This document shows, piece by piece, positions 45,065-54,201 of a stretch of 64,000 nucleotides of DNA (within the stretch, counting starts at the first letter, position 1; each line of letters begins with the position of its first letter). The notes beneath the pieces are model-generated. The model was given only the letters and a program-made list of their open reading frames with translations. It was not told the origin of the DNA and ran no database searches. The DNA is from Gammaproteobacteria bacterium (lineage in GTDB: Bacteria; Pseudomonadota; Gammaproteobacteria; Steroidobacterales; Rariloculaceae). The DNA is taken from contig JAJEGN010000004.1 in the NCBI GenBank assembly GCA_022819855.1, positions 1-64,000 of the forward strand, written 5' to 3'. The translations under genes were made by a program, and so were the position numbers.

Positions 45065-45826
45065 TCACGCCGCCGGTTCGCACGGCCGCGGCATCCAGTT
45101 CGAGGCGTCGGGCTCGCGCCGGAAATGGCTGCTCGTGATGAAGGGCTGGTTCAGGTAGCGGGGGTCCTCGACGACCGTGAGCACCGTGAGCCAGTCCGCG
45201 CCGTAAGCGCTGATGACGTCGAAATGCTCGGTGACGACGGCGTCCTCGCTGTAGGGCACGCCGTTCCTGCGCAGGTAACCCGCGCGCAGGTTGGTCGTGA
45301 CGACCCGCAGCGCACCCGGAGTCGGCGGCGACGTCTGCAGGCTCACGCCGAGTCCGCCGGGCTGCAGGATCGCCCACCATTCCGCGCTGGAGCGTCCCTG
45401 CCAGCTACGCTCTTCGGCTGTCTCGCCGGAAGCGTCGAAATCGAGGTGGCGCGTCTGGAGTCCGGCGTCAGTCTCGATGACGAGCGTCGCGTCGTCCTGC
45501 CACGCGATCCGCAGGCGGCCAGGCACGCGCATGATCGCGGCGGCGCCGAACGCCTTGCAGCCGTCGTTCCCGAGCATCGCGGGATCCCACTGGTCGGCGA
45601 CGCTGCGTCCTTCGCCGCTGAGCGGCACGCTCGAATAGTCGCCCTTGCCCGGCAGTACCATGCGCCAGCGCCAGTCCTCGGTCACGACCGATACCCAGTA
45701 GCCCGTGAGGTCGAACGGCGCCTGCTCGCGCGGTGTGCGGTCCGCGCGCGATGCGGGCCCCTGCGCGGCGATACCGGCCGCGACCAGCGCGAGCGCAACG
45801 ACGGCCGTGAGCTTGCGCGCCGTCAC
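45065..45826 (-). CDS. Secreted WDG-family protein (member 5)
   Basis: The 253-residue protein has a Sec signal (LTAVVALALVAAGIAAQGPA). GTG 45826 is supported by GGAGAAG upstream. It is the most diverged member: FDLTGYWVSVVTEDW, a broken signature RIAWQDDATLVIETDAG, then VTEHFDVISAYGADWLTVLTVVEDP. Its start region is part of a 60-bp duplicated junction with the gene upstream. The function is unknown. It lies between the VOC gene and the WDG-metallo-beta-lactamase fusion. Confidence 0.65.
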   Translation of the reverse strand: MTARKLTAVVALALVAAGIAAQGPASRADRTPREQAPFDLTGYWVSVVTEDWRWRMVLPGKGDYSSVPLSGEGRSVADQWDPAMLGNDGCKAFGAAAIMRVPGRLRIAWQDDATLVIETDAGLQTRHLDFDASGETAEERSWQGRSSAEWWAILQPGGLGVSLQTSPPTPGALRVVTTNLRAGYLRRNGVPYSEDAVVTEHFDVISAYGADWLTVLTVVEDPRYLNQPFITSSHFRREPDASNWMPRPCEPAA

Positions 45827-45870
45827 GAGGCTTCTCCGGCAAGTTCGCGGTCGGCGGCCTTGACGAACAT
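45811..45870 (-). repeat. 60-bp duplicated gene junction, copy 2
   Basis: This copy aligns to 45897-45956 with about 51 of 60 bases identical and no gaps. It contains the start of WDG member 5 and a stranded copy of the end of the fusion gene upstream (MFVKAADRELAGEAS and stop). Confidence 0.8.
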
Positions 45871-45896
45871 TCCGCCAGGCCACGCGCCGATCCCGG

Positions 45897-45956
45897 GCTT
45901 GCGCGCTGTCACGGCGTTTCTCCGGCGAGTTCGCGGTACGCGGTCTCGACGAACAT
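45897..45956 (-). repeat. 60-bp duplicated gene junction, copy 1
   Basis: This is the original junction: the last codons of the fusion gene (MFVETAYRELAGETP) and the sequence after its stop. The repeat of this junction at 45811-45870 leaves a 28-codon coding remnant between the two genes. Confidence 0.8.
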
Positions 45957-47804
45957 CGCGGTGGTCCATTCGCCCGTCGTTGCCCCGTAGCGGCCGTCGA
46001 AATCGGCCGTCGGCCGGGCGGCGAGGACCTGCTCCAGCGACATCCCGCGCTCGATCATCGCTGCGATGCGGTCGTGCACGATCACGACCATGTTGCGGTA
46101 CTCGACGACATCGGCCTCGTCGCCGATCCGGCCATGGCCGGGAACGACGAGCGTGCCGCCTTCCTGCCAGTCCGCAGGGATCGTCAGATCGATGATGCTG
46201 TTGAGTCCGGCGATGACGCCGCCGAGGCTCCCGCCGTTGTCGACGTCGATGAGCGGATAACGTGCCGGCGTATAGAGATCGCCCGTGACGACGACATCGG
46301 AGCGCCGGAAGTGGACGGCCACGTCGCCGTTGGTGTGTGCGGCCCGGTGATGCGACAGCACGATCGCTTCGCCGTTCGCGAAGAGTTCCTTCCTGTCGCC
46401 GAAGAAAGTATCGGTCGGCCAGGCGGCGACAGGCATGGGCGGTTGCTCGCCGGTCGGCGCGCTGAGCGCAAAAAGCACCTCTTCGTGCGCGAATACGGCC
46501 GCAGGCAGTCCTGCCTCGACACGTCCGCCCCCAAGCCGCGCGCCGGCCGCCGCAAGCGCCTCGTTGCCGCCGATGTGCTCGGCATGCACGTGCGTGTTGA
46601 CGATGTAGCGGATCGGGCGGCCGCTGAGCCCGGCGAGGGCCGCGAGCACGCCGTCGCTGCGGGAGCCGTCGCCGGAGTCGACAAGCACGATGCCGTCATC
46701 GCCCAACTGCACCGCGATGTTCCCGCCTGCGCCCGCGAGCAGATAAACGTTGCCCTGCACGGGCAACACCTCGATCCTGCCGCCGGCGTCGCGGCCGGGG
46801 ATCCGCACGACTGGATCGGACGCCGGTTCCCCCCGGTCCGCCGCTTCACCGCGCGCGAGCTTGAGCATGAACTCGGGATAGGTCGTCTCGGCGCCGCCGC
46901 GCGCGCCCTCGGCCGGGATTCCCGTAACTTCGAGGAACTCCTCGATGTGCGCACGCTGGTCCGGCAGATAGTGCGGCACGTAGTGTCTCGGCCGTCCCGG
47001 CAACTCGTCGCCGGTCTCGGCGGGCGAGCAGATGCCCCAGGCGTTGGCGTTTGCGGTCGGGCTTGCGACGAAGTTCGACGTGCGAATGAACGGCTCGTCG
47101 AGGAACACGGGGTCGTCGACGAAGCTCACGAGCTGCAGGTGCTCGCCGTAGCGGGTGAAGAACTCGGTCATCGTTGCGAGATCGCTCGTCGGGGCGCCGT
47201 TGCGCTGCAGCCAGCCCGTCTTGATGTGGGTCGTGGCGACGACGAGCGTGTTGCGTTCCCAGCGGCCCGTCGAGAAGCCCGCCCAGGAGTGCGGCGCGAG
47301 TTCGGACGGATGGGGCCTGCCGTCCATCCAGATCGTGCGCGGCCGGCCGTAGCTGCCGGCGAGCCGGTAGGCGATGAGATCGCCGGAGCGCTCGTCGACG
47401 ATCTTCGAGAAGCGGATCGTTGCGGGTCCGCGCAGTGCGTAAGTCACGACATGCGGGATGCACTGCCATTCGGGGATGGAGCGCATCGCCTCGTCCCAGG
47501 TCGCCGCCCGGAGGAATCCCGCCGGGTTCAGCGGCAGACCCGTGTAGTCGCCGAGCCGCATGCCGCCGCGGTGCGGAAGATCCTCGTGAAAGATCGCGCC
47601 CCATTCGCCCGAGACGTCGACCTGGGCGGCGGCGGATCCGACAAGGGCGAGGCTTGCCGCGCAGATCAGTGTGGCGAGTCGGGAACGGCCACCGGAGCGC
47701 CCGTGCCTTGGGCAAGCGCGGCGCCTGGTGCGCTGGCGGGCAAGTCCTGCAGCAGTCGTCTGCCGCAAGCGACTACTCCCGGCCGGCCTCGGCCAGCATG
47801 ACAA
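45909..47804 (-). CDS. WDG-family domain fused to a metallo-beta-lactamase
   Basis: The 631-residue protein has an exported N-terminus (RLATLICAASLALVGSAAAQ). The first 290 or so residues are a WDG-family module (DVSGEWGAIFHED, TGRWERNTLVVATTHI, EFFTRYGEHLQLVSFVDDP). Residues about 370-610 form a metallo-beta-lactamase fold with HVHAEH (404-409), HTNGD, VTGDLY and VPGHG. The usual HxHxDH Asp is replaced by Glu. It is probably a periplasmic metallohydrolase. It starts with TTG inside the end of the RND gene (32-base overlap), so it is coupled to the pump. Its substrate is unknown. Confidence 0.78.
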   Translation of the reverse strand: MSCWPRPAGSSRLRQTTAAGLARQRTRRRACPRHGRSGGRSRLATLICAASLALVGSAAAQVDVSGEWGAIFHEDLPHRGGMRLGDYTGLPLNPAGFLRAATWDEAMRSIPEWQCIPHVVTYALRGPATIRFSKIVDERSGDLIAYRLAGSYGRPRTIWMDGRPHPSELAPHSWAGFSTGRWERNTLVVATTHIKTGWLQRNGAPTSDLATMTEFFTRYGEHLQLVSFVDDPVFLDEPFIRTSNFVASPTANANAWGICSPAETGDELPGRPRHYVPHYLPDQRAHIEEFLEVTGIPAEGARGGAETTYPEFMLKLARGEAADRGEPASDPVVRIPGRDAGGRIEVLPVQGNVYLLAGAGGNIAVQLGDDGIVLVDSGDGSRSDGVLAALAGLSGRPIRYIVNTHVHAEHIGGNEALAAAGARLGGGRVEAGLPAAVFAHEEVLFALSAPTGEQPPMPVAAWPTDTFFGDRKELFANGEAIVLSHHRAAHTNGDVAVHFRRSDVVVTGDLYTPARYPLIDVDNGGSLGGVIAGLNSIIDLTIPADWQEGGTLVVPGHGRIGDEADVVEYRNMVVIVHDRIAAMIERGMSLEQVLAARPTADFDGRYGATTGEWTTAMFVETAYRELAGETP

Positions 47805-50800
47805 GCGACGGCAGCAGGAACAGTATGAAGAGCCCGGAGAAAACGAGTCCGCCGAGCATGCTGACCACGAACGGCACGAGGAACAGCAGCGCCTCGCTGC
47901 GTTCGTAGAGAAGCGGAGCCAGCGCCAGGACAGTGGTGAGGCTCGTCAGGAAGACCGCCCGGAATCGGCTGCGGGTCGCCGCGGATGCTGCCGCGATCGC
48001 CGGGAGCATCTCGTTCTCGCGGCGCATCGTGTTGTAGCGATCCATGAGCACGAGCGCGTCGTTGACGATGACGCCGCCGACGCCGATGACGCCCATCAGG
48101 GACAAGGCGCCGAAGTCCCACCCCAGTATCCAGTGACCGATGACGGAACCTGAGAACGCGATCGGAATTCCGAGGACCGCGATCAGGGGCTTCCAGTAGC
48201 TGCGCAAGAATGCCGCGATGAGGACGTAAATCCCGATCAACAGCAGCGGAACCAGCACGGCCAGCGTTGCGATCAGCGTCGCTTCTTCGCGTATGCTGCC
48301 GTCAGCTTCGATCGTGAGATCGGGGAATCTCTCGAGCAGGCCGGGAACGATGTTCGCGTTGATCGCCCGCCTCGCCTGCAGCGGCGTCACCGCCAGCGAG
48401 TCGGCACTGGCGCTCACGCGGGCGGTCTGTTGGCCGTCGATGCGGGTCAGTGTCGACAGTTCGCGCTGCTCGATCAGGTTCGCCACGGTCGCGAGCGGGA
48501 CCTCGCCACCGGATGTTCCGGCTTCGCGGCCCGGACGGTGGATACGCTCGCCGGCGAGTTCTGCGAGACTGCGGCGCTCTTCCGCCGGGTATCGCACCAC
48601 GACCCTGACTTCATCCTGGCCGCGCTGAATGCGCTGGACCTCCGCCCCGTAAAGGGTTGCGCGCAACTGTGCGCCGATCACCGCCGGCGAGAGTCCGGCC
48701 GCCACTCCCGCGGGAGTGAGTTCGACTTCCAGGTGTCGTTTGCCGAGCGTCAGGCTGTCGCTGATTCCGTAGACACCCGGTATCGCGGCCATACCGGCCG
48801 TCAGTTCGCGTGTGGCCTCTTCGAGCGCGTCGCTGTCGTCGTGCTTGAGGGCGTATGCGATTCCGGGCGCAGCCCGGGTGCGCGTGGAGAAATACACGAC
48901 CTCCTCGAGGTACGCGACATCGCCGACGTTCTCCCGCCATTGCCGCTGAACGTCCGGAATGGAGGCGCGACGCGTCGGAGTGTCGTTGAGGTGGACCACG
49001 ACTGACGCCAGGTGGCTTCGGTTCGGCAACAGCGAGCGCGTCGCAGGCACGAGGCGGTTGCCGGCCATGAGGCTGATCGATTCCACCGTTGTCCCGTCGA
49101 ATTGATCGTTGAGGGCTTGAGCGGCGGAGACGAATCGTTCGGCCGTGGCAAGGGTGACCTCGAATGGCGATCCCACCGGCAGGGTCAGGTCCGCCTGAAT
49201 GTCGTCGGCGACGTTGGTCATCGTATCGAAGTAGATGACCCTGACCGCGTCGATACGGATCAGCGCCAGGGCGAGGACCACAAGCAGCACACCGCAAACG
49301 GGCGCGAACCAGACGCGGCGAATCGACCACGAGACCGCGGGAACGACGATCCTGTCGCGAAACGTGAGCAGCCGGTCTCGCGCGCGCGCCTGGATGGTGC
49401 TCAGCGGAGGGAGGCTCCACGGTTTTTCATGTGCGAGATGCGCGGGCAGGACGAAGAAGGCTTCGACCAGGGACACAATCAGTACGAACAACGCCACGTA
49501 CGCGAAGACATTGACGATCTGGATTCTTGGCGACGTGATAAAGAAAAACGGCGTGAAGGCGAGAATCGTCGTGACTGCGCCGATGGTTATGGGGCCGACC
49601 ATGGCCCTTGCGCCGGAAACGGCAGCCTCGAGCGGGCCCTTGCCGCCCTCGCGTTCCGCCGCGATGCTCTCGCCGACGACCACGGCATCGTCGACCACGA
49701 TGCCCACCATGAGGAAGAACGCGAAGATCGTGCCGAGGTTCAACGTCAGGTTCGCAGGCCCGAAGAACATCAGCGAGCCGATGAAGGACAAGGGAATGCC
49801 CACCGTGACCCAGGTGGCCACGCGCAGGTCGAAGAACAGCAGCAGGCACAGCAGGACCAGCACCGTACCGATGACGGCGTTGCGAACGATGAGCGATATC
49901 CTGTCGACGGCTTCGTTGCCGCGATCGTTCCACAGGCTGATGGCGATGCCGTCCGGGGGGCGCATACCGGAGAGCCAGCTTCTTATTTCCTCGCCCATCG
50001 TGACGATCGACTGTTGCCCGGTTGCGTCGACGCGAACCAGCACGGCGGGGTCTCCATCGACTCGCGTGACGATGTCCTCGTCGACGAATCCGTCGCGAAT
50101 CTCCGCCACGTCGCCGAGCGTCACGATGGTCCCGCCGAGCCCGGTGATGAGCGGGATGTCCTCGAATTCGTCGCCGAACTGCCGCTTGGAAACCGTGTGC
50201 AGCACCAGTCCGCCGGCGCCCGTGCGCAGTTCGCCGAACGTGAGATTCAGCGAGGCTCGCCGCACCGCTTCGCTTATCAGGTTGATCGACAGCGCATTGC
50301 GGCGCAGATCTTCTTCGCTGACCTCGATCGTGATTTCGCGATCTCGCGTGCCGAGCAGCGAAACCTGGGAAACGGACGGCAACTCCAGCAACCCTTCGCG
50401 AATCTCCTCGGCCGCCGACCGAATCTCGTTCTCGGTCGCCGTCGGCGACGAAACGGCGAGTGTCAGGACCTCGATCTCGACCCGGTCGAATTCGATTTCA
50501 GGCCGCTCGGCCGTGACCGGCGGAAAGTTCTCGATCTGGTTCACGGCGTTCTGGACATCGTCGAGAACGTCGCTGGCGTTGGCGAAGGTAGCGACTTCGA
50601 CGCGCACCCGCGCCAGACCCTCGTTGGCGGTAGCCTCGACCCGCGCCACGCCCGGCAGCCCGATGACGCTGTTCTCGATCCGGCGAACGATGTCTTCCTC
50701 GATCTCGCGCGGCGACGTTCCGGGGGCCCTGACGCTCACCATGACTCCGCGCAGATCGAGTTCGGGAAAACTCTGGATGGGTAGATTGGCGCCCGCGAGC

Positions 50801-50883
50801 AGGCCGCCGACGATGAGGAAGGCCAACAGCAGGTTGGCCGCGATCGGATTTCCGGCGAAGTAGGCTATCGGCCCCTTTTGCAC
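47773..50883 (-). CDS. RND-family efflux transporter, inner-membrane subunit
   Basis: The 1036-residue protein has the AcrB/HAE1 layout: an N-terminal helix (NPIAANLLLAFLIVGGLLAG), two large periplasmic loops and the transmembrane block with GIVVDDAVVVGES (the proton-relay Asp pair, near residue 398). The end has GGVIVNDALVLMDRYN. GTG 50883 with GGAG upstream gives the normal length. It should be a proton-driven exporter of small molecules out of the periplasm. It sits 31 bases after the adaptor gene and overlaps the fusion gene at its end. No outer-membrane channel gene is in the window. Confidence 0.92.
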   Translation of the reverse strand: MQKGPIAYFAGNPIAANLLLAFLIVGGLLAGANLPIQSFPELDLRGVMVSVRAPGTSPREIEEDIVRRIENSVIGLPGVARVEATANEGLARVRVEVATFANASDVLDDVQNAVNQIENFPPVTAERPEIEFDRVEIEVLTLAVSSPTATENEIRSAAEEIREGLLELPSVSQVSLLGTRDREITIEVSEEDLRRNALSINLISEAVRRASLNLTFGELRTGAGGLVLHTVSKRQFGDEFEDIPLITGLGGTIVTLGDVAEIRDGFVDEDIVTRVDGDPAVLVRVDATGQQSIVTMGEEIRSWLSGMRPPDGIAISLWNDRGNEAVDRISLIVRNAVIGTVLVLLCLLLFFDLRVATWVTVGIPLSFIGSLMFFGPANLTLNLGTIFAFFLMVGIVVDDAVVVGESIAAEREGGKGPLEAAVSGARAMVGPITIGAVTTILAFTPFFFITSPRIQIVNVFAYVALFVLIVSLVEAFFVLPAHLAHEKPWSLPPLSTIQARARDRLLTFRDRIVVPAVSWSIRRVWFAPVCGVLLVVLALALIRIDAVRVIYFDTMTNVADDIQADLTLPVGSPFEVTLATAERFVSAAQALNDQFDGTTVESISLMAGNRLVPATRSLLPNRSHLASVVVHLNDTPTRRASIPDVQRQWRENVGDVAYLEEVVYFSTRTRAAPGIAYALKHDDSDALEEATRELTAGMAAIPGVYGISDSLTLGKRHLEVELTPAGVAAGLSPAVIGAQLRATLYGAEVQRIQRGQDEVRVVVRYPAEERRSLAELAGERIHRPGREAGTSGGEVPLATVANLIEQRELSTLTRIDGQQTARVSASADSLAVTPLQARRAINANIVPGLLERFPDLTIEADGSIREEATLIATLAVLVPLLLIGIYVLIAAFLRSYWKPLIAVLGIPIAFSGSVIGHWILGWDFGALSLMGVIGVGGVIVNDALVLMDRYNTMRRENEMLPAIAAASAATRSRFRAVFLTSLTTVLALAPLLYERSEALLFLVPFVVSMLGGLVFSGLFILFLLPSLVMLAEAGRE

Positions 50884-50914
50884 AGCAGCTCCCGGTATTG
50901 CGAACGGCGGGCGC

Positions 50915-51979
50915 TTACTGGCCGACGATGTCGACCGCCAGACCCTCTGCGGCGCCCGGCAGAGTTCCGACGACGATGCCCTGGCCGGCATCGAAGCTCT
51001 CGACCACCAGGCCCTCGCTCGTGCGCCCGATCGCCCGCGGCGTGACGAGGCTCAGGGCGCCGTCGTTGACGACCCAGACCGTATCGCGCTGCTGCAGGAC
51101 GGCGTCCGGCAGCGTGTAGACGTTCTCGAACGCCGGCCCGTCGATCTCGATCTCGACGAAGCTGCCCGGCGGGGGCAGCGCGGCCGTCGTCTCGTCCGTT
51201 GCGAAGCGCAGAAATATCGATGCGAGACGCGTCTGCGGCGCGACGACGGATGAGACGCGCACGACTTCCGCCGCGTAGGTCTCCGAATCCGCCTGGATGC
51301 GGGCGGTACGTCCGACCGCTGGCCCGAGGTAGTCGAGATCCTGCGTGCTGATCGGGGCATCGACCTCGAGCCCGTCGCTTCGATAGACGATGCCCATGGT
51401 CGCCGCTGGACCTGCGTATTCGATCGATCCGACGAGTTCGCCGACTTCGATGTCCGAATTGACGACCTGGACTTCAAAAGGATACGAGATTTCCGTTCGG
51501 CCGAGTTCAAGCTGCGCGAGCGCAAGTTCCGCCTGCGCGGCGTCCAGTGCCGCGCCGCCGGCCGGCGCGGCCAGTCTCACCCCGGCTTCGGCGGCTTGCA
51601 CGCGCAGTTCATACTCGCTCGGGTCGATCCTGACCAACGGTTCGTTCGCCGGGATCGTTCCGCCGTTTCGAAACTGCGGCGAAACGAAGACGACGCGGCC
51701 TTCGACCTCCGACATGACGGTGATGCGGGCATCGGTCCTGACGCTGCCGGTCAGTTCCACCGTGAGCGACTGCGCCGTCACGGACGGCTGCAGCACGGTG
51801 ACCAGCGCGTTTCCGGCCTCGTTCGGCGCGATTACACCGACGCTGAGTTCCTCGCGGTCGGGCGCGCGTGCGAGGTAGAGCGCGATTACGATGACGACCG
51901 CGATCAGCGCCGCCTGCGCGTAGCCTGTCCAGTTCGCCCGGTCGTCGCGGTTTCCGGTATCGCCCGATTCGTTTGCCAC
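50915..51979 (-). CDS. RND periplasmic adaptor (membrane fusion protein)
   Basis: The 354-residue protein has one membrane helix near the N-terminus (YAQAALIAVVIVIALYLA) and then a lipoyl-like domain (GRVVFVSPQFRNGGTIPANEPLVRIDP), an alpha-hairpin region that is very short (residues about 125-165), and the beta-barrel and C-terminal domains (VDAPISTQDLDYLGPAVG ... PGSFVEIEIDG, DAVLQQRDTVWVV). Adaptors bridge the RND pump and the outer-membrane channel. It starts with GTG. It is the first gene of the pump operon, which continues into the fusion gene. Confidence 0.85.
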   Translation of the reverse strand: MANESGDTGNRDDRANWTGYAQAALIAVVIVIALYLARAPDREELSVGVIAPNEAGNALVTVLQPSVTAQSLTVELTGSVRTDARITVMSEVEGRVVFVSPQFRNGGTIPANEPLVRIDPSEYELRVQAAEAGVRLAAPAGGAALDAAQAELALAQLELGRTEISYPFEVQVVNSDIEVGELVGSIEYAGPAATMGIVYRSDGLEVDAPISTQDLDYLGPAVGRTARIQADSETYAAEVVRVSSVVAPQTRLASIFLRFATDETTAALPPPGSFVEIEIDGPAFENVYTLPDAVLQQRDTVWVVNDGALSLVTPRAIGRTSEGLVVESFDAGQGIVVGTLPGAAEGLAVDIVGQ

Positions 51980-52133
51980 TTCGATTCTTCTTGATATTTC
52001 GGGAAGTGTCGAATGGTAAGCCGTTTTCGCCGGTGGAAGCTAGCCGTTGGCGAAACGCGGCGTCGCCGCCTGTTCCGCAGTCTTCGGCGAGGCGGTCGTG
52101 CGCCCCATCCAGCGGGCGTATCGCCGCAGCTTC

Positions 52134-52835
52134 CTAGCCCCGCGGCGGTTCGCCGATGCCGCCGATGCTCCCGTCCTCGCGCTCCACGGGCGTGCGGCCG
52201 AGCACGATGTCGAAGTTGGCCGTGAGTTCGCCGATCGTCGAGCCCGGCAGGGGGTGGTACTCGACCATGAGCGTCTCGAGCGCGGCCGGATCGCCGACGC
52301 GGCGCAGGATGCGGTCGCGCGGGTTGTCCTCGTGGCCCTTGACGAGCGCCTGGGTCGCCATGATGCGCTGCCCGGACTTGCTGACCGCGACGTGAATGTG
52401 CGCCGCGCGGAAGGTGCCTCCGAGCGTGTAGGAGGTGGGCTTGATCGTGCGGAAGTAGTAGCGCCCCTCGGCGTCGGTCAGAAAGCGTCCGTAGCCCTGG
52501 AAGTTCGTGTCGAGCCTGCCGTCGTGCCGACCCTCGGTATGGATGTACGAGCCGTGCATGTCGGACTGCCAGATCTCGATGAACGCGTTGCGCACGGGGC
52601 TGCCGCTCGGGCCGAGCAATCTGCCCGTGAGGTGCGTGATCTCGCCGATGGCAGGCGTGATGCTGTCGTTGATGATGAGCAGGTCGTTGTCGGTATCGAG
52701 CGGCATCCGGTCCGGATAGAAGGGACCGTCGCCGGTTCGCGCCGTTTCCGTCAGCGTGGCCGCGAAGACCCCGGGAACCGTGAACGCTGCGGCGCCGACC
52801 GTCATGCCGTGCAGGAATCTGCGCTTGGTCAACAT
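52134..52835 (-). CDS. Exported intradiol dioxygenase-like protein
   Basis: The 233-residue protein begins with a twin-arginine signal (TKRRFLHGMTVGAAAF), so it is predicted to be exported folded. It carries GPFYPDRMP, GRFLTDAEGRYYFRTIKP (Fe-binding Tyr region) and RAAHIHVAVSKSG (Fe-binding His pair), the core of the catechol / protocatechuate intradiol dioxygenases. The enzyme would open an aromatic ring between adjacent hydroxyls with an Fe(III) centre. Being exported is unusual for the family, whose well-known members are cytoplasmic. It lies upstream of the adaptor on the same strand and may join the pump operon. Confidence 0.85.
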   Translation of the reverse strand: MLTKRRFLHGMTVGAAAFTVPGVFAATLTETARTGDGPFYPDRMPLDTDNDLLIINDSITPAIGEITHLTGRLLGPSGSPVRNAFIEIWQSDMHGSYIHTEGRHDGRLDTNFQGYGRFLTDAEGRYYFRTIKPTSYTLGGTFRAAHIHVAVSKSGQRIMATQALVKGHEDNPRDRILRRVGDPAALETLMVEYHPLPGSTIGELTANFDIVLGRTPVEREDGSIGGIGEPPRG

Positions 52836-53249
52836 GATTGATCCCCCGATATTTCGTTGCTTGCTTCTTCGCGTACGAGACTACTCCCGCAGAAGGCGTC
52901 GGGCAAGCGGCTTCGTTTGGGACCATGATCGATGTTTTCGATCACCGGGTCAGCCGCAGGCACATGGTGCGGGGTCCGGCAATCCGCGCGGCGCTGCGCA
53001 CGTTGCGGGTTCGGCGGTACGCGGCGCGGACCGGCGCGCAAGCGACGCCCGTGCTGCGCGCGCACCGGAGAACGATCGAACTCATCGTCGAGCGCGCCTG
53101 ATACCGCGAGGGTGTCCGGGCAGGGACCCCGGTTGCCACGGGCAAGGTTCCTTTCGATAATCGGACGAGTCGCGCCGCAAGCGCAGCCGGGCGTCGCCGC
53201 AAGCGCTGACGCCCGCTCGTAGCGCCGTTGAGCCGGGGGTATCAACGCC
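52836..53249. other. 414-bp divergent intergenic region
   Basis: This gap separates the dioxygenase-like gene (minus) and WDG member 7 (plus), so both promoters must lie here. A 59-codon open frame from ATG 52925 to 53101 (MIDVFDHRVSRRHMVR ...) is Arg-rich, has no ribosome-binding site and is probably not a gene. GGGCGTC and GACGCCC (about 53187-53212) can pair. No clear promoter was picked. Confidence 0.45.
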
Positions 53250-54173
53250 ATGCAGATGGGATTCCGAGCAAGCTTGATCGCGTTCGCGTCGGTCCTGGCG
53301 GGCATCGCACTGGGCATGCAGGCGCCGCTTGCCGGGGCTCAGGACGGCGAAACCTACACCGCGCCGCGCACGGCCGACGGCCGACCCGACCTCAACGGCT
53401 TCTGGCAGGCGCTCAACACGGCCCATTTCGATCTCGAGGCGCACCCGGCGCGGCCGGCGATGGCGCTGATCCCGGCCCCGGCGCCCCCGGACCCGCCTGG
53501 ACTGGACCGCGCGACGCCCGTCGAGTTGCCGGCGCCGGCCGTGCGCGCGCTTGGCGCCGTCGGCGGTGTGCCCGCGGGCGAGAGCGTGGTGGTCGGCGGC
53601 ACGATTCCCTACCAGCCCTGGGCGGCGGCGATGCAACAGGAAAACGCCGCGAACTGGCTGGAACGCGACCCCGAGATCAGGTGCTTCATGCCGGGCGTGC
53701 CGCGCGCGACCTACATGCCGTATCCATTTCAGATCCTGCAGGGTAGCGACCAGATCCTGATCGCGTACGAGTTCTCCGGTACCACCCGCATCGTTCACAT
53801 GAACGACGTCGGCACGAGCCCGGCGCCGACCTGGATGGGCTGGTCGCGCGGCCGCTGGGACGGCGACACGCTCGTCGTCGAGGTCACGAACTTCAACGGC
53901 CAGACCTGGTTCGACCGGGCCGGCAATTTCCACAGCGACGCGCTCCGCGTCGTCGAACGCTACAGGCCGCTGAGCCCCTGGCACCTGCAGTACGAAGCGA
54001 CGATCGAGGACCCGAACGTGTTCACGCGGCCATGGACGATTTCCATGCCGCTCTACCGGCGCCTCGAAGCCGACATGCAGTTGCTCGAATACAAGTGCGT
54101 GGAGTTCGTCGAGCAGTTGATGTACGGCGAGCTTGGTATCGTCGATCCGGCGACGGGGCAGCGCAATGAATGA
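53250..54173 (+). CDS. Secreted WDG-family protein (member 7)
   Basis: The 307-residue protein has a Sec signal (IAFASVLAGIALGMQAPLAGAQ). Its blocks are clear: PRTADGRPDLNGFWQALN, RCFMPGVPRATYMPYPFQIL, GRWDGDTLVVEVTNFNGQTW (about 205-224), RVVERYRPLSPWHLQYEATIEDP and LLEYKC. It follows the consensus of the family closely and may be the least diverged here. The function is unknown. Member 8 starts 28 bases after its stop. Confidence 0.8.
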   Translation: MQMGFRASLIAFASVLAGIALGMQAPLAGAQDGETYTAPRTADGRPDLNGFWQALNTAHFDLEAHPARPAMALIPAPAPPDPPGLDRATPVELPAPAVRALGAVGGVPAGESVVVGGTIPYQPWAAAMQQENAANWLERDPEIRCFMPGVPRATYMPYPFQILQGSDQILIAYEFSGTTRIVHMNDVGTSPAPTWMGWSRGRWDGDTLVVEVTNFNGQTWFDRAGNFHSDALRVVERYRPLSPWHLQYEATIEDPNVFTRPWTISMPLYRRLEADMQLLEYKCVEFVEQLMYGELGIVDPATGQRNE

Positions 54174-54201
54174 GGCGGAGATGCCGCCCGGGAGGTTGCA
54201 G

